The position numbers were made by a program, and so were the translations under genes. Source: Streptomyces sp. A012304 (GTDB lineage Bacteria; Actinomycetota; Actinomycetes; Streptomycetales; Streptomycetaceae). From it: DNA of 64,000 nucleotides. Position 1 is the first letter of the stretch. Every line of letters begins with the position of its first letter. Positions 16,570-25,016 of the stretch are shown in pieces. The stretch is from NCBI RefSeq assembly GCF_026008495.1, contig NZ_BQUN01000111.1, positions 90,526-154,525 of the forward strand, written 5' to 3'. Under the pieces are notes generated by a model that was given only the letters and a program-made list of their open reading frames with translations, did not search any database and was not told the DNA's origin.

Positions 16570-17886
16570 ATGTGTGCCCCCCGTCGTGAGCGTTCCGTCT
16601 TCCTCGGCCTGCTGCCCTGGCCGGAGCGCGTGCGGGTGGCCCGCGCGCTGCGTACGGAGACGGTCGGCGGGCTGGTGCTGCTGGCGGCGGCCGTGGTGGC
16701 GCTGGTGTGGGCGAACACCCCGTGGAGCGGTACGTACGAGCACCTGCGCGACGCCCACTTCGGGATATCGGCGCTCGGCCTGGACCTGTCGGTGGAGCAC
16801 TGGACGGCGGACGGGCTCCTGACCGTGTTCTTCCTGGTCGCCGGGATCGAGCTGAAGCGTGAGCTGGTCGTCGGCGAGCTGCGGACCCCGGCCACGGCCG
16901 CCCTCCCGGTGGTCGCCGCCCTGTGCGGTATGGCGGTCCCCGCCGGCGTCTACCTGGCCACCATCGGACTCGGCGGAGGCAGCGCACAGGGATGGGCGGT
17001 GCCCATGGCCACCGACATCGCCTTCGCGCTCGCCGTGCTCGCGGTGCTCTCCACCCATCTGCCGTCCGCCCTGCGAGCCTTCCTGCTGACCCTGGCCGTG
17101 GTCGACGACCTCGGCGCGATCCTGGTCATCGCGATCTTCTTCACCAGCGACCTGAACCCGGCCGCGCTCGCCGGGGCCGCGGCCGGCCTGATCGTGTTCT
17201 ATGTGCTGCAGCGGTTCCGGGTGCGCGGCTGGTGGTGGTACGTGCCCCTGGGCCTGGTGATCTGGGCGCTGATGTACAACGGCGGCGTGCACGCCACCGT
17301 GGCCGGTGTGGCCATGGGCCTGATCCTGCGCACGGCCCGCGACGACGACGAGGACGCCTCCCCCGGCGAGCGGACCGAACACCTGCTGCGGCCGGTCTCC
17401 GCCGGGGTGGCGGTGCCGCTGTTCGCGCTGTTCGCCGCCGGGGTGAGCGTGTCGGGCGACGCGCCGGGCGAGGTGTTCACACGTCCGGAGCCGCTGGGAG
17501 TCGTCCTCGGACTGGTGCTGGGCAAGACGGTGGGGATCTTCGCGGGTACCTACCTGGCCGCCCGTTTCACCCGGGCCCGCCTCAACCCCGACCTGGCCTG
17601 GGCGGACGTGTTCGCCCTGGCGGTACTGGCCGGCATCGGCTTCACCGTCGCCCTGCTCATCGGTGAACTCGCCTTCCCCGACCCGGCCGCCGCCGAGCAC
17701 ATCAAGGCCGCCGTCCTCTTCGGCTCCCTGATCGCCGCCACGGTCGCGGCCCTGCTGATCAAACGCCGCAATGGCATCTACCGCCGTCTGTGGGAGGCCG
17801 AGAACCGGGACGAGGACGCCGACGGCATCCCCGACATCTACCAGCGCACCGCCCTTGGCCGCGATGGTGCCGAGAGCACGGGCTGA
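16570..17886 (+). CDS. nhaA: Na+/H+ antiporter NhaA
   Basis: 438-residue antiporter that exports Na+ (or Li+) for H+. It has about 11-12 membrane segments. Family motifs include FFLVAGIELKREL, ATDIAFALAV and, in the ion site, LAVVDDLGAILVIAIFF with the Asp-Asp pair, then GIGFTVALLIGELAF. The C-terminal 40 residues are soluble and acidic (ENRDEDADGIPD), a common actinobacterial extension. The start ATG 16570 has GGAGG about 10 bases upstream; the longer frame upstream would translate the conserved leader and was rejected. It is followed after 135 bases by the K+ uptake pair. Confidence 0.93.
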   Translation: MCAPRRERSVFLGLLPWPERVRVARALRTETVGGLVLLAAAVVALVWANTPWSGTYEHLRDAHFGISALGLDLSVEHWTADGLLTVFFLVAGIELKRELVVGELRTPATAALPVVAALCGMAVPAGVYLATIGLGGGSAQGWAVPMATDIAFALAVLAVLSTHLPSALRAFLLTLAVVDDLGAILVIAIFFTSDLNPAALAGAAAGLIVFYVLQRFRVRGWWWYVPLGLVIWALMYNGGVHATVAGVAMGLILRTARDDDEDASPGERTEHLLRPVSAGVAVPLFALFAAGVSVSGDAPGEVFTRPEPLGVVLGLVLGKTVGIFAGTYLAARFTRARLNPDLAWADVFALAVLAGIGFTVALLIGELAFPDPAAAEHIKAAVLFGSLIAATVAALLIKRRNGIYRRLWEAENRDEDADGIPDIYQRTALGRDGAESTG

Positions 17887-18021
17887 ACGTCCGGAAAACC
17901 GCCCCGCTGGACGCTCTGCGGGAGCCGCCGCGAGGTAGGGTGACGGCCGCGCGGGGTTTGACGGGCTACGAACGAAGTCCATACCAATCCTTGACGGACT
18001 GGACATACGTGAAGGGGAGCC

Positions 18022-19395
18022 GTGGCGGGACGTTCCGCGCATCCGCGCAGGTCGCTGTTCACCGCGCACCCGGCCCGCGCGGTCGTGCTGGCCTTCGCCG
18101 CGGTGATCGCCCTCGGGACCGGGCTGCTCGCGCTGCCGGTCGCCGCCGAGGACGGTACGGCCACCGGGCTGGTGACCGCGCTGTTCACGTCCACCTCGGC
18201 CGTGTGTGTGACGGGCCTGGCGGTGGTGGACACCGGCACGTACTGGAGCGGTTTCGGCGAAGGCGTGATCCTCGCGCTGATCCAGGTCGGCGGCTTCGGC
18301 ATCATGAGCATGGCCTCCCTGCTCGCCCTGCTGGTTTCCGGGAAGCTGCGGCTGCGACTGCAGCTCACCGCCCAGGCGGAGACCAAGAGCCTCGGCATCG
18401 GCGACGTACGCCGGGTGCTGCTCGGAGTCGCCGGCACGACGCTGATCGTGGAACTCGCGGTCGGCGCGATCCTCTCCCTGCGCTTCCGCTTCGGCTACGG
18501 CAACCCCATCGGTGAGGCCGTGTACCTGGGCTACTTCCACGCGGTGTCCGCCTTCAACAACGCCGGGTTCGGCCTGTACGCCGACAACCTCACCCGCTAC
18601 GCCCAGGACCCATGGGTCACCCTGCCCATCGCCGCGGCCGTGCTCCTCGGCGGGCTCGGCTTCCCCGTTCTCCTGGAGCTGCTCCGCCACCGGAACCGCC
18701 ACCGCACCACCGGCCGTCGCAACTGGACCCTGCACACCAGGCTGACGCTGGCCACCACCGGCGCCCTGCTCGCCGTCGGCACCCTGCTGACCTGTCTGCT
18801 GGAGTGGACCAACCCGGCCACCCTCGGCGCGTACGACTGGCCCGAGAAGCTCCTGAACGGGTTCTTCCACTCCACGATGACCCGCACCGCCGGCTTCAAC
18901 TCCCTCGACATCGGGGCGATGAACGCCTCCACGCTCCTGATGACGTGCATGCTGATGTTCATTGGCGGCGGCAGCGCGGGTACCGCGGGCGGGATCAAGG
19001 TCACCACGTTCGCGGTGCTGGCCGTCGCGATCATTGCCGAGGTGCGCGGTGAACCCAACTCAACGGTCCTGGGCCGCAGGCTCGCCCCGCACAGCCTGCG
19101 CCAGGCGCTGACCGTGGTGCTGCTCGGCGTCGGCCTGGTCATGGCCGCCACGCTGGCCCTGCTCAGCATGACCTCGCTGCCGCTGGACGGGGTGCTCTTC
19201 GAGGTCGTCTCCGCGTTCGCCACCGTCGGACTGTCCACGGGCATCACCGCCGACTTTCCCGACGCCGGGCAGCTGATCCTGGTCCTGCTGATGTTCATCG
19301 GCCGCCTCGGACCGGTCACCCTGGTCTCGGCGCTGGCCCTGCGCGAGCGCGTCCGCCGTTACGAACTGCCCGAGGAGCGACCCGTCATTGGTTAA
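18022..19395 (+). CDS. TrkH/KtrB-type K+ uptake channel subunit
   Basis: 457-residue membrane protein of the Trk/Ktr/HKT superfamily. The four pore-loop filters are visible: TSAVCVTGL, SAFNNAGFG, MTRTAGFNS and AFATVGLSTG, each with the selectivity Gly. Length and the short N-terminus fit KtrB more than TrkH. GTG 18022 is preceded by AAGGGGAG. TTGACG hexamers at 17958 and 17991 are possible -35 elements without convincing -10 partners. It overlaps the cytosolic RCK subunit gene by 8 bases, so the two are translationally coupled. Confidence 0.91.
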   Translation: MAGRSAHPRRSLFTAHPARAVVLAFAAVIALGTGLLALPVAAEDGTATGLVTALFTSTSAVCVTGLAVVDTGTYWSGFGEGVILALIQVGGFGIMSMASLLALLVSGKLRLRLQLTAQAETKSLGIGDVRRVLLGVAGTTLIVELAVGAILSLRFRFGYGNPIGEAVYLGYFHAVSAFNNAGFGLYADNLTRYAQDPWVTLPIAAAVLLGGLGFPVLLELLRHRNRHRTTGRRNWTLHTRLTLATTGALLAVGTLLTCLLEWTNPATLGAYDWPEKLLNGFFHSTMTRTAGFNSLDIGAMNASTLLMTCMLMFIGGGSAGTAGGIKVTTFAVLAVAIIAEVRGEPNSTVLGRRLAPHSLRQALTVVLLGVGLVMAATLALLSMTSLPLDGVLFEVVSAFATVGLSTGITADFPDAGQLILVLLMFIGRLGPVTLVSALALRERVRRYELPEERPVIG

Positions 19396-20110
19396 CTACC
19401 TGCACTCCCTGCGTCGGCGCCGCAGCAAGCGGCTGGCGCATCAGCACGCCCAGCACACCGGGGACCAGCGGGTCGCGGTCATCGGCCTCGGCCGCTTCGG
19501 CAGCTCGCTGGCCAACGAGCTGATGCACCGCGGCTGGGACGTCCTCGGCATCGACACCGACACCCGGCTCGTGCAGAAGTACAGCGACGGACTGACCCAC
19601 TCGGCGGTCGCCGACTGCACCGACCCCGAGGTGCTGCGCCAGCTCGGGGTGCACGAATTCACCAGTGCCGTCGTCGGCATCGGCACCGACATCGAGGCGT
19701 CCATCCTGGTCAGCTCCAACCTGCTGGAGGCGGAGGTGCCCAACATCTGGGCCAAGGCCATCAGCCGCCAGCACGGCCAGATCCTCGAACGCCTCGGCGT
19801 CCACCACGTCGTCCTGCCCGAGCACGAGATGGGCGAACGGGTCGCCCACCTGGTCACCGGGCGGATGCTGGACTTCATCGAGTTCGACGACGACTACGCC
19901 CTGGTGAAGACCGTCGCCCCGGACATCGCCACCGGCGTGCCCCTCGGCCAGAGCCAGGTCCGCAGCCGGTACGGCATCACGGTTGTCGGCATCAAACGCC
20001 CGGGCGAGGATTTCACGTACGCCACCGCTGACACGGTCGTCCAGAAGGGCGACGTCATCGTGGTCACCGGCAAGACCCACGCGGTGGAGACCTTCGCCGA
20101 GCTGAGCTGA
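19388..20110 (+). CDS. TrkA/KtrA-type regulatory subunit of K+ uptake
   Basis: 240-residue RCK protein that gates the adjacent channel in response to nucleotides. A Rossmann motif VAVIGLGRFGSSLANEL (about 28-44) and an acidic second strand, GIDTDTRLV, are followed by a TrkA-C domain (about 150-240). The best start is TTG 19388, inside the end of the channel gene, giving an 8-base overlap. The order channel then RCK subunit matches actinobacterial Ktr-like operons. A possible c-di-AMP response through the C-domain is known for the family but not shown here. Confidence 0.92.
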   Translation: MVNYLHSLRRRRSKRLAHQHAQHTGDQRVAVIGLGRFGSSLANELMHRGWDVLGIDTDTRLVQKYSDGLTHSAVADCTDPEVLRQLGVHEFTSAVVGIGTDIEASILVSSNLLEAEVPNIWAKAISRQHGQILERLGVHHVVLPEHEMGERVAHLVTGRMLDFIEFDDDYALVKTVAPDIATGVPLGQSQVRSRYGITVVGIKRPGEDFTYATADTVVQKGDVIVVTGKTHAVETFAELS

Positions 20111-20206
20111 GCCGCGCCGTGCCGTCTCCGGTTACGCGGCGTCGCCGTACGCAGAGGCCGGGGCCCGTGCCACCAGAGTAGCCGGCACTCCGACTAAGGA
20201 CTGCGG

Positions 20207-20710
20207 ATGAGCGACGAGGTCGAACGGGGCAGCGGACGTGTCCCGGTGCAGTACCACCAGTTCAACATTAGCGATGAGGAGGGACCCACCGCCCCAGATC
20301 TGGCATACGAGCACAACGGGCTCGTTGAGGTCACCGACGGTGTCACTGTCGTCCACACCGGCATCCATACCGGCGACGTGGACGTCACCGTCACGGTCCA
20401 CGAAACCGCTCCCGCACCCGGCAACGACGACTGGCAGGAGATCGTGGAGCTCTCCGCGCACTCCGCGTCGGGCGATCTCATGGTCCGTGGCCTGATGGAC
20501 GACCTGGACGAAGAGCTTCCCGTCCTGTCGTTCAACGGCCCTGGCGACTACCGGCTGCGCATTCACGCCCGCGGCCGAGACACCGCAGTCGACCTCGCCC
20601 CTGATGAGGTGACTGAGTGGTACCTCATCCAAGCGTGGCCGGCACCTACCGCACCCGTCACCGTGCTCCGCCACAGCGACGGCTACGGCGCGTCGGTACG
20701 CTCTCACTGA
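20207..20710 (+). CDS. conserved-looking hypothetical protein, beta-rich
   Basis: 167-residue acidic, soluble protein starting at ATG 20207 after AAGGACTGCGG. The predicted strands (VTDGVTVVHTGIHTGDVDV, VTVTVHETAP, YRLRIHARGRDTAVDL) suggest a beta-sandwich. There is no signal peptide, membrane segment or catalytic motif. It stands alone between the K+ uptake operon and a strong terminator. The function is unknown to me. Confidence 0.7.
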   Translation: MSDEVERGSGRVPVQYHQFNISDEEGPTAPDLAYEHNGLVEVTDGVTVVHTGIHTGDVDVTVTVHETAPAPGNDDWQEIVELSAHSASGDLMVRGLMDDLDEELPVLSFNGPGDYRLRIHARGRDTAVDLAPDEVTEWYLIQAWPAPTAPVTVLRHSDGYGASVRSH

Positions 20711-20724
20711 GCACTTCACACGTC

Positions 20725-20752
20725 TGCCCGCCCACCACTACGTGGGCGGGCA
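20725..20752 (+). terminator. strong hairpin terminator
   Basis: Perfect 11-base stem TGCCCGCCCAC / GTGGGCGGGCA around a six-base loop, 15 bases after the stop of the preceding gene. It has no U-tract, as is common in Streptomyces. Confidence 0.75.
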
Positions 20753-21628
20753 GAGCCATCCGCACTGCGGCGCAGGACGCACGAGCGCCCGACCTCTTGG
20801 TGTCGAAGCAACTTGGGCGGGGGCGCTGCCTGGGGCCGGTATGCCTCTCGCCTGCACTGATCGTCCGCAGACGTCCGCGCTCGTCTGCTGTTGTTCGTCG
20901 GCGTTGTCACGCAGTTAGACACTCACCTGGAGGCTTCAGGTGCGCGGAATCAGTCGGGCACGGGCCTGCAACCCGGGCTTACCGACTGCCCTCACCGCCT
21001 TGACCGGCTGCCGACCGCTGTGGTCGTCCGCCGTCGTTGCCGTCGACGCACACGGCCCCGGAGGGCCCTTCGGGTGCGCGCCCCGCTCATCGCTTGGGAA
21101 ACGACGGCGCTTGCGCGCCCACATGGCTATTGACCTGTGTAGATTCGCTGTGTTTCGCTCGGCGTGAGGCCTGGTGGCACCGCTGTCGACTGTGGTTGTC
21201 AGCCCTGAAGGGCACACCAAGGGCAGGCGTGCAGGGGCGGATCAAGGGGGGCATGAGGTGTCTCGGGGCGTTGGGGGACTCGTCGGACTCGCGGGCGAAG
21301 CGACCGCATCGCACATGCGCACACCTCGACCGGTCCTGCCCCGGCAGTGGGCGCCACGAGGTCGATGCTCCTTATCGGACGGACGGCCTTGGACGTCACC
21401 GCTGTTCCGTACTGCCGCTCGCCGGTGATGTTGCCGGCGTCGTCTCCGGCGGCCTGCCGGACACGGCATCGCGGTCTGCCGGGTGCGCGATGAACTGACG
21501 TGACGGCTGCCTCAGTGGCCCGTGGGCGACCAACAGGGCGAAGAGCGGCATCAGTCGGGCTGTCACCCGGCAGAGCGAGCTGTGCGGATACGCCGACGGA
21601 ACCCGGACCGTGACCTTTCCGTGTCGCG
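20753..21628. other. 876-base stretch without a convincing gene
   Basis: Short frames exist on both strands but none keeps actinobacterial codon bias or a ribosome site. An imperfect inverted repeat, GCAGACG/CGTCTGC, lies near 20873-20894. At 21092-21113 there is a 22-base sequence almost identical to the one flanking the tRNA fragment at 27443. Base composition is more even than in the neighbours, as in decayed or junction DNA. Confidence 0.5.
21092..21113 (+). repeat. copy 1 of a 22-base direct repeat (second copy 27443-27464)
   Basis: GCTTGGGAA(A)CGACGGCGCTTG here matches 27443-27464 at 21 of 22 positions, the one difference being A versus G after GGGAA. The second copy straddles the anticodon-loop end of a tRNA-Gly 3' half, so this copy may be a decayed attachment-like site. 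Flanking bases show only weak further similarity. Confidence 0.5.
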
Positions 21629-23092
21629 GTGACGAAGCGAACCAGCTCTGCCACGACCAACATCGAGCAAAGCAGTCAAAAATTGAGATACATACCACCG
21701 CAGGACTTTCCACGAATAAACCGAAGAACCGAGCTCTCCGTGTGGCGCCGACCACGGGCGCGACTCTGGGCCGTAGCGGGTGCCGTGACCCTCGGATTCC
21801 TCATTGCGCTGGAATTCGCCGCGCGTCGCTACGGCCTGCCAGGGCCGATCACCAACCAGGTGCGAGAGGTGATATTCGCCCCCAAGTCGGGCGGTCTGTT
21901 GTACGCCGCTATGGCGTTGATGATGGTGGTACTCACCTGGCGGCAACGATTCATCGCGGTGGCTGCGGCGATCGGCGTCGATATCGCGTTCCTGGCGGTC
22001 CGGTGGGCGATCGACTACCAGGTGACCGACGGCCACCCCTTCGGCAATGGCGCGTTGTGGGTGATGCTCGGCTGTGCGGTCATCGCTGTCACTCGCCGCA
22101 CCGGCCGGGAACGTGTCCTGCTGCTGAAGGGCGTCGGGCTGGGCCTGCTGCTGGTGGCGGGCCGCAAGACCGGCGACACCTGGCTGCTGATCACGTCGAA
22201 GACCCGCCCGATGGTGCTCGACCAGTACGTGGCAACCGCCGATCACGCGCTGGGCAATCCGTCGTGGCTGGTAGGCCGGATCGTCACGGCCACCGGCCCC
22301 ATCGGCTTCAATTTTCTCGACACCGTCTACGGCCAGCTCGCGGTGGCCGCGGTCATAGCCGCGCTCTACCAACTGCGTAACGTGGCGGTCGAGCGCCGCT
22401 TCCCGCGCCACCACCTGGTGCGCACCTTCCTGGTGATAGGCCTCCTCGGGCCGGCCTTCTACATGATCTACCCGGTGGTCGGACCGGTCTTCGCCTACGG
22501 CACCGGCACCGATCACTGGGCGCAGGTCAGCCTGTGGGCGGAGGAAATGCCTTCCAGCGCGCGCTGGGCGGTGGCCGACCTGTGGCCGCAAACGCCGCCG
22601 CCGATCAATACGCCGCACCACATGCCGTTCGACGAGATCACCCCGAGGAACTGCATGCCCAGCCTGCACACGGCGTGGGCAACCGCGATCTTCATCCATT
22701 CCCGCAAGGGCCCACGGATTCTGCGTTACGCAGGCACGTTCTGGCTGATCGCCACGCTCACCGCAACGCTGGGATTCGGCTACCACTACGGCGCGGATCT
22801 CATAGCCGGCGTGGTCTTCACGCTCACGATCGAGGCAGCTCTGCGCTCCCACGACCGCGGCTGGGATCGTTCCGGCATCCAACTGGTCGCTTACGGCGCA
22901 ACGGTCTTCGCTGCGCTCTTGGTGTCCTACCGCCATCTACCGTTGGAGATGGCCAAGCATCCCTGGGTGTCCGGACCGCTTCTCATACTGGCGATGACCT
23001 CAGTGATCTACGGCTACGTACGGACCACCGCCCTGTGGGAGCCGAGCCCCGCCCCAGCCCGGCAACCGGAACCCCAACGCGAACTGCTCTGA
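21629..23092 (+). CDS. PAP2-superfamily membrane enzyme (inositol-phosphoceramide-synthase-like)
   Basis: 487-residue protein with about 10 membrane segments. The PAP2 catalytic motifs are near the C-terminal half: RNCMPSLHTAW (His after Ser-Leu) and GFGYHYGADLIAG (second His and Asp), arranged as in the PAP2_3/Aur1-type branch that moves or removes lipid head-group phosphates. The first ~37 residues are polar. GTG 21629 is the furthest start and has a weak ribosome site, so the N-terminus is uncertain. Substrate unknown; a phospholipid or polyprenyl-phosphate reaction is likely. It is monocistronic, convergent with the MerR gene. Confidence 0.84.
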   Translation: MTKRTSSATTNIEQSSQKLRYIPPQDFPRINRRTELSVWRRPRARLWAVAGAVTLGFLIALEFAARRYGLPGPITNQVREVIFAPKSGGLLYAAMALMMVVLTWRQRFIAVAAAIGVDIAFLAVRWAIDYQVTDGHPFGNGALWVMLGCAVIAVTRRTGRERVLLLKGVGLGLLLVAGRKTGDTWLLITSKTRPMVLDQYVATADHALGNPSWLVGRIVTATGPIGFNFLDTVYGQLAVAAVIAALYQLRNVAVERRFPRHHLVRTFLVIGLLGPAFYMIYPVVGPVFAYGTGTDHWAQVSLWAEEMPSSARWAVADLWPQTPPPINTPHHMPFDEITPRNCMPSLHTAWATAIFIHSRKGPRILRYAGTFWLIATLTATLGFGYHYGADLIAGVVFTLTIEAALRSHDRGWDRSGIQLVAYGATVFAALLVSYRHLPLEMAKHPWVSGPLLILAMTSVIYGYVRTTALWEPSPAPARQPEPQRELL

Positions 23093-23214
23093 ATCGCTGC
23101 TGCATCAGGTTGTCGGCTGGGTACTGCGCGGTCGCGCGCGAGGCACCCGGCGTAGATCGGCGGAGCTGAGGCGGCTCCTCGCGGTGCGGGCGGATACGGC
23201 CCGCGCCCGTGTGA

Positions 23215-23559
23215 TCAGCCGGAACCGGAACTGCCCGCCGCCTCGCTCGCGGCACGGCGGTACTCCTCGTTGATGCGCTGAGCTTCCTCGAGCTGGTCCT
23301 CGAGGATGACGATGCGGCAGGCAGCTTCGATCGGAGTCCCCCTGTCGACGAGTTCGCGGGCGCGAGCGGCGATCCGCAGTTGGTAGCGGGAGTACCGGCG
23401 ATGTCCTCCCTCCGAGCGAAGGGGAGTGATCAGACGAGCCTCACCGATGGCTCGGAGGAAACCTGGGGTGGTGCCGAGCATCTCGGCTGCCCGGCCCATC
23501 GTGTATGCGGGGTAGTCGTCGTCGTCCAGACGATCACTAAGAGGGTTGTCCGCTGTCAT
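23215..23559 (-). CDS. small MerR-type regulator
   Basis: 114-residue protein. The N-terminal MerR HTH (about residues 14-62) reads YPAYTMGRAAEMLGTTPGFL then GGHRRYSRYQL, and a coiled-coil helix follows (AACRIVILEDQLEEAQRINE). It lacks a ligand-binding C-domain, like the short HspR-like MerR proteins of streptomycetes. CGAGGTGAC before ATG 23559 decides the start. A 32-base perfect palindrome lies 26 bases upstream and may be its operator or a terminator. Confidence 0.87.
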   Translation of the reverse strand: MTADNPLSDRLDDDDYPAYTMGRAAEMLGTTPGFLRAIGEARLITPLRSEGGHRRYSRYQLRIAARARELVDRGTPIEAACRIVILEDQLEEAQRINEEYRRAASEAAGSSGSG

Positions 23560-23584
23560 GTCACCTCGCTGTGCAACGCGTCGA

Positions 23585-23616
23585 GGGGCCCTGGTGCCGT
23601 ACGGCACCAGGGCCCC
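23585..23616. promoter_or_regulatory. 32-base perfect palindrome upstream of merR-type gene
   Basis: Arms of 16 bases (GGGGCCCTGGTGCCGT and its complement) meet with no loop around GTAC. It sits 26-57 bases upstream of the MerR-type start. It could be a dimeric operator, a leader hairpin or a terminator for transcripts entering from the right; no other gene ends close by. Confidence 0.5.
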
Positions 23617-24207
23617 GAAGGAAATTCAACACCATCTGTCGGCCCTACTGCTGTGCCGACCTTCTGTTTCCGCTACCCGGCCCGGCAGCGGGGGGAGCGG
23701 GGGATCGCAGCTGCGTGACCGGGGACCACCATCCATTCTGGGGTCTTGCGGTACCCGGACCGAGTGCTTCTGGGCCCGGGCGATCCTGATGGCGTCTGTT
23801 CCTCCGTTCCTCGGTACTGCTGTTGGCAGCTCCTCGACGTGCGAGCCGCCCAGTGCGGCTCTCAGTCCCGTCACCGTTCTGGGAACACTTTGGCTTCGAG
23901 GCTCGAGAGCCGCACTGATCTGCGAACTTCGTGTTCATCCACCCGCCAGTTCGTGTCTGGCGGGTCTCGTTCGACCGTGATGACGAGTTGAAGCCTAACC
24001 ATGTCAGGAACGAATGTCTACTCCAGCAAAGACAGATTTCACCTTTCTGGTGGAGGAGGAAGCCTGCGGCCTGCGGCGATGGGGCTGTCTCCGCCCCGTT
24101 GCCCGGCCAGGGGTTTCCGAGCGGACGACGACACAGCGGTGGGGGCCCTGCCGACGCGCGTCGGCAGGGCCCCCACCGGGATCCTGAGGGCGGTTTCCCG
24201 CCCGTCC
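23617..24207. other. 591-base gene-free stretch with two hairpins
   Basis: No frame here shows convincing coding bias; a 98-codon minus-strand frame from 23939 has mixed third positions. It contains a 9-base-stem hairpin at 23941-23965 (ACCCGCCAG / CTGGCGGGT, 7-base loop) and the large palindrome at 24137-24178. Confidence 0.5.
24137..24178 (-). terminator. 42-base perfect palindrome, probable terminator
   Basis: Arms of 21 bases (CGGTGGGGGCCCTGCCGACG, then C) are perfectly complementary with no unpaired loop. The element lies 30 bases after the stop of the minus-strand gene ending at 24208, which makes it that gene's terminator. The symmetry is unusually complete. Confidence 0.7.
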
Positions 24208-24522
24208 TCATACGTCCATGGGGCCGGCGCCGCCGAGCAGTGCCGACGCGGTCCGAAGCGGCGTGGGAACGCCCATGGGCGCGGTCTCGGGGCGGTCGTG
24301 GCAGGTGAATCCGAGGCGCGCCATGGCCCGTGTGACTTCGCCGGCGGTGAAGTCACGGCGGTCCTGTCGCGTGATGACCTGTCCCACCTGCTTGACGGGG
24401 TAGCGGCGGCGGCCGATGGTCACGGACTCACCCGTGACGATCTCGGGCCTGACGCCTTTCATCGAGGCCAGGACCCCGGTCTTGGTCAGGTCGAACGGGT
24501 ACCGGGCGATGACGCAGCGCAT
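24208..24522 (-). CDS. small conserved protein of unknown function
   Basis: 104-residue protein from ATG 24522, preceded by GGGAGG. The text MRCVIARYPFDLTKTGVLAS, then IGRRRYPVKQVGQVITRQDR, then DFTAGEVTRAMARLGFTC is well-formed and looks like a family found beside cold-shock and DEAD-box genes in streptomycetes; I cannot name a function. It is downstream of the CBS-like gene (61-base gap) and ends near a strong palindrome. Confidence 0.75.
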   Translation of the reverse strand: MRCVIARYPFDLTKTGVLASMKGVRPEIVTGESVTIGRRRYPVKQVGQVITRQDRRDFTAGEVTRAMARLGFTCHDRPETAPMGVPTPLRTASALLGGAGPMDV

Positions 24523-24583
24523 GATGCCTCCCAGGGGAGAAGTCGCGGGGGGAAGGAAACCGGGCTGTCCGGGGCGAGGCGGA

Positions 24584-24931
24584 TCAGTGGGAGAGGGCGA
24601 GGACGCCCGCAACTCGGCCGTACTCACCGACTCCGCCGGGGCGGGCGCCGGGCGAGGGCAGCGATCCGTCGAGCACCTCCCGCAGACGGATCCGGTCCGT
24701 GTACATGGGACTGTCGCGGAGAACGGCGAGCCGGACCAGAGTGATCAAGTCCGTGCTCCGGTCGTCCCCGTCGCACACGGTCAGGTACTCGACACGGGCG
24801 CCCGCCATGACGGCCAGAGCCACCTCGACGGTCATGTCGTCACACACTCGAGGCCCGTGCGCTTCGATGTCGTCGACCACGGTCAGGGGGGCGGGGTCCG
24901 GCATGCGGTACTGCGTCTGGATTGACGTCAA
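24584..24931 (-). CDS. CBS-like small protein
   Basis: 115-residue protein. TTG 24931 is chosen because AGGAGG lies seven bases upstream; no ATG fits. VVDDIEAHGPRVCDDMTVEV, then ALAVMAGARVEYLTVCDGDD, resembles one CBS repeat, and a shorter second half follows (LITLVRLAVLRDSPMYTDRI). A role in nucleotide sensing would fit the fold but is inference. It lies 86 bases downstream of the DEAD-box helicase, probably in the same transcript. Confidence 0.68.
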   Translation of the reverse strand: MTSIQTQYRMPDPAPLTVVDDIEAHGPRVCDDMTVEVALAVMAGARVEYLTVCDGDDRSTDLITLVRLAVLRDSPMYTDRIRLREVLDGSLPSPGARPGGVGEYGRVAGVLALSH

Positions 24932-25016
24932 GGGTGCCTCCTGCGGTAAGAGTTGACCGGTCTGCTGACCATTGCGGCCCCAGGGAGACCACGGTGGTCC
25001 GGGCACCGCGCCGGGC

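Noticed and set aside
17958..17996. TTGACG hexamers as promoters of the K+ uptake operon
   Set aside because: No convincing -10 element at 17-19 bases from either hexamer; mentioned only in the gene entry.
15415..18870. 1,151-codon minus-strand frame across the PucR, NhaA and TrkH-type genes
   Set aside because: Gly/Gln/Glu-rich antisense text with no domain; three well-defined genes lie on the other strand.
20716..21620. Several 60-150-codon frames in the 20.7-21.6 kb gap
   Set aside because: Low-quality text with mixed codon use; different frames overlap without a preferred one.
23645..24211. Minus-strand frames such as the 98 codons from 23939
   Set aside because: Third positions are not G/C biased, no homology-like pattern and no ribosome site.
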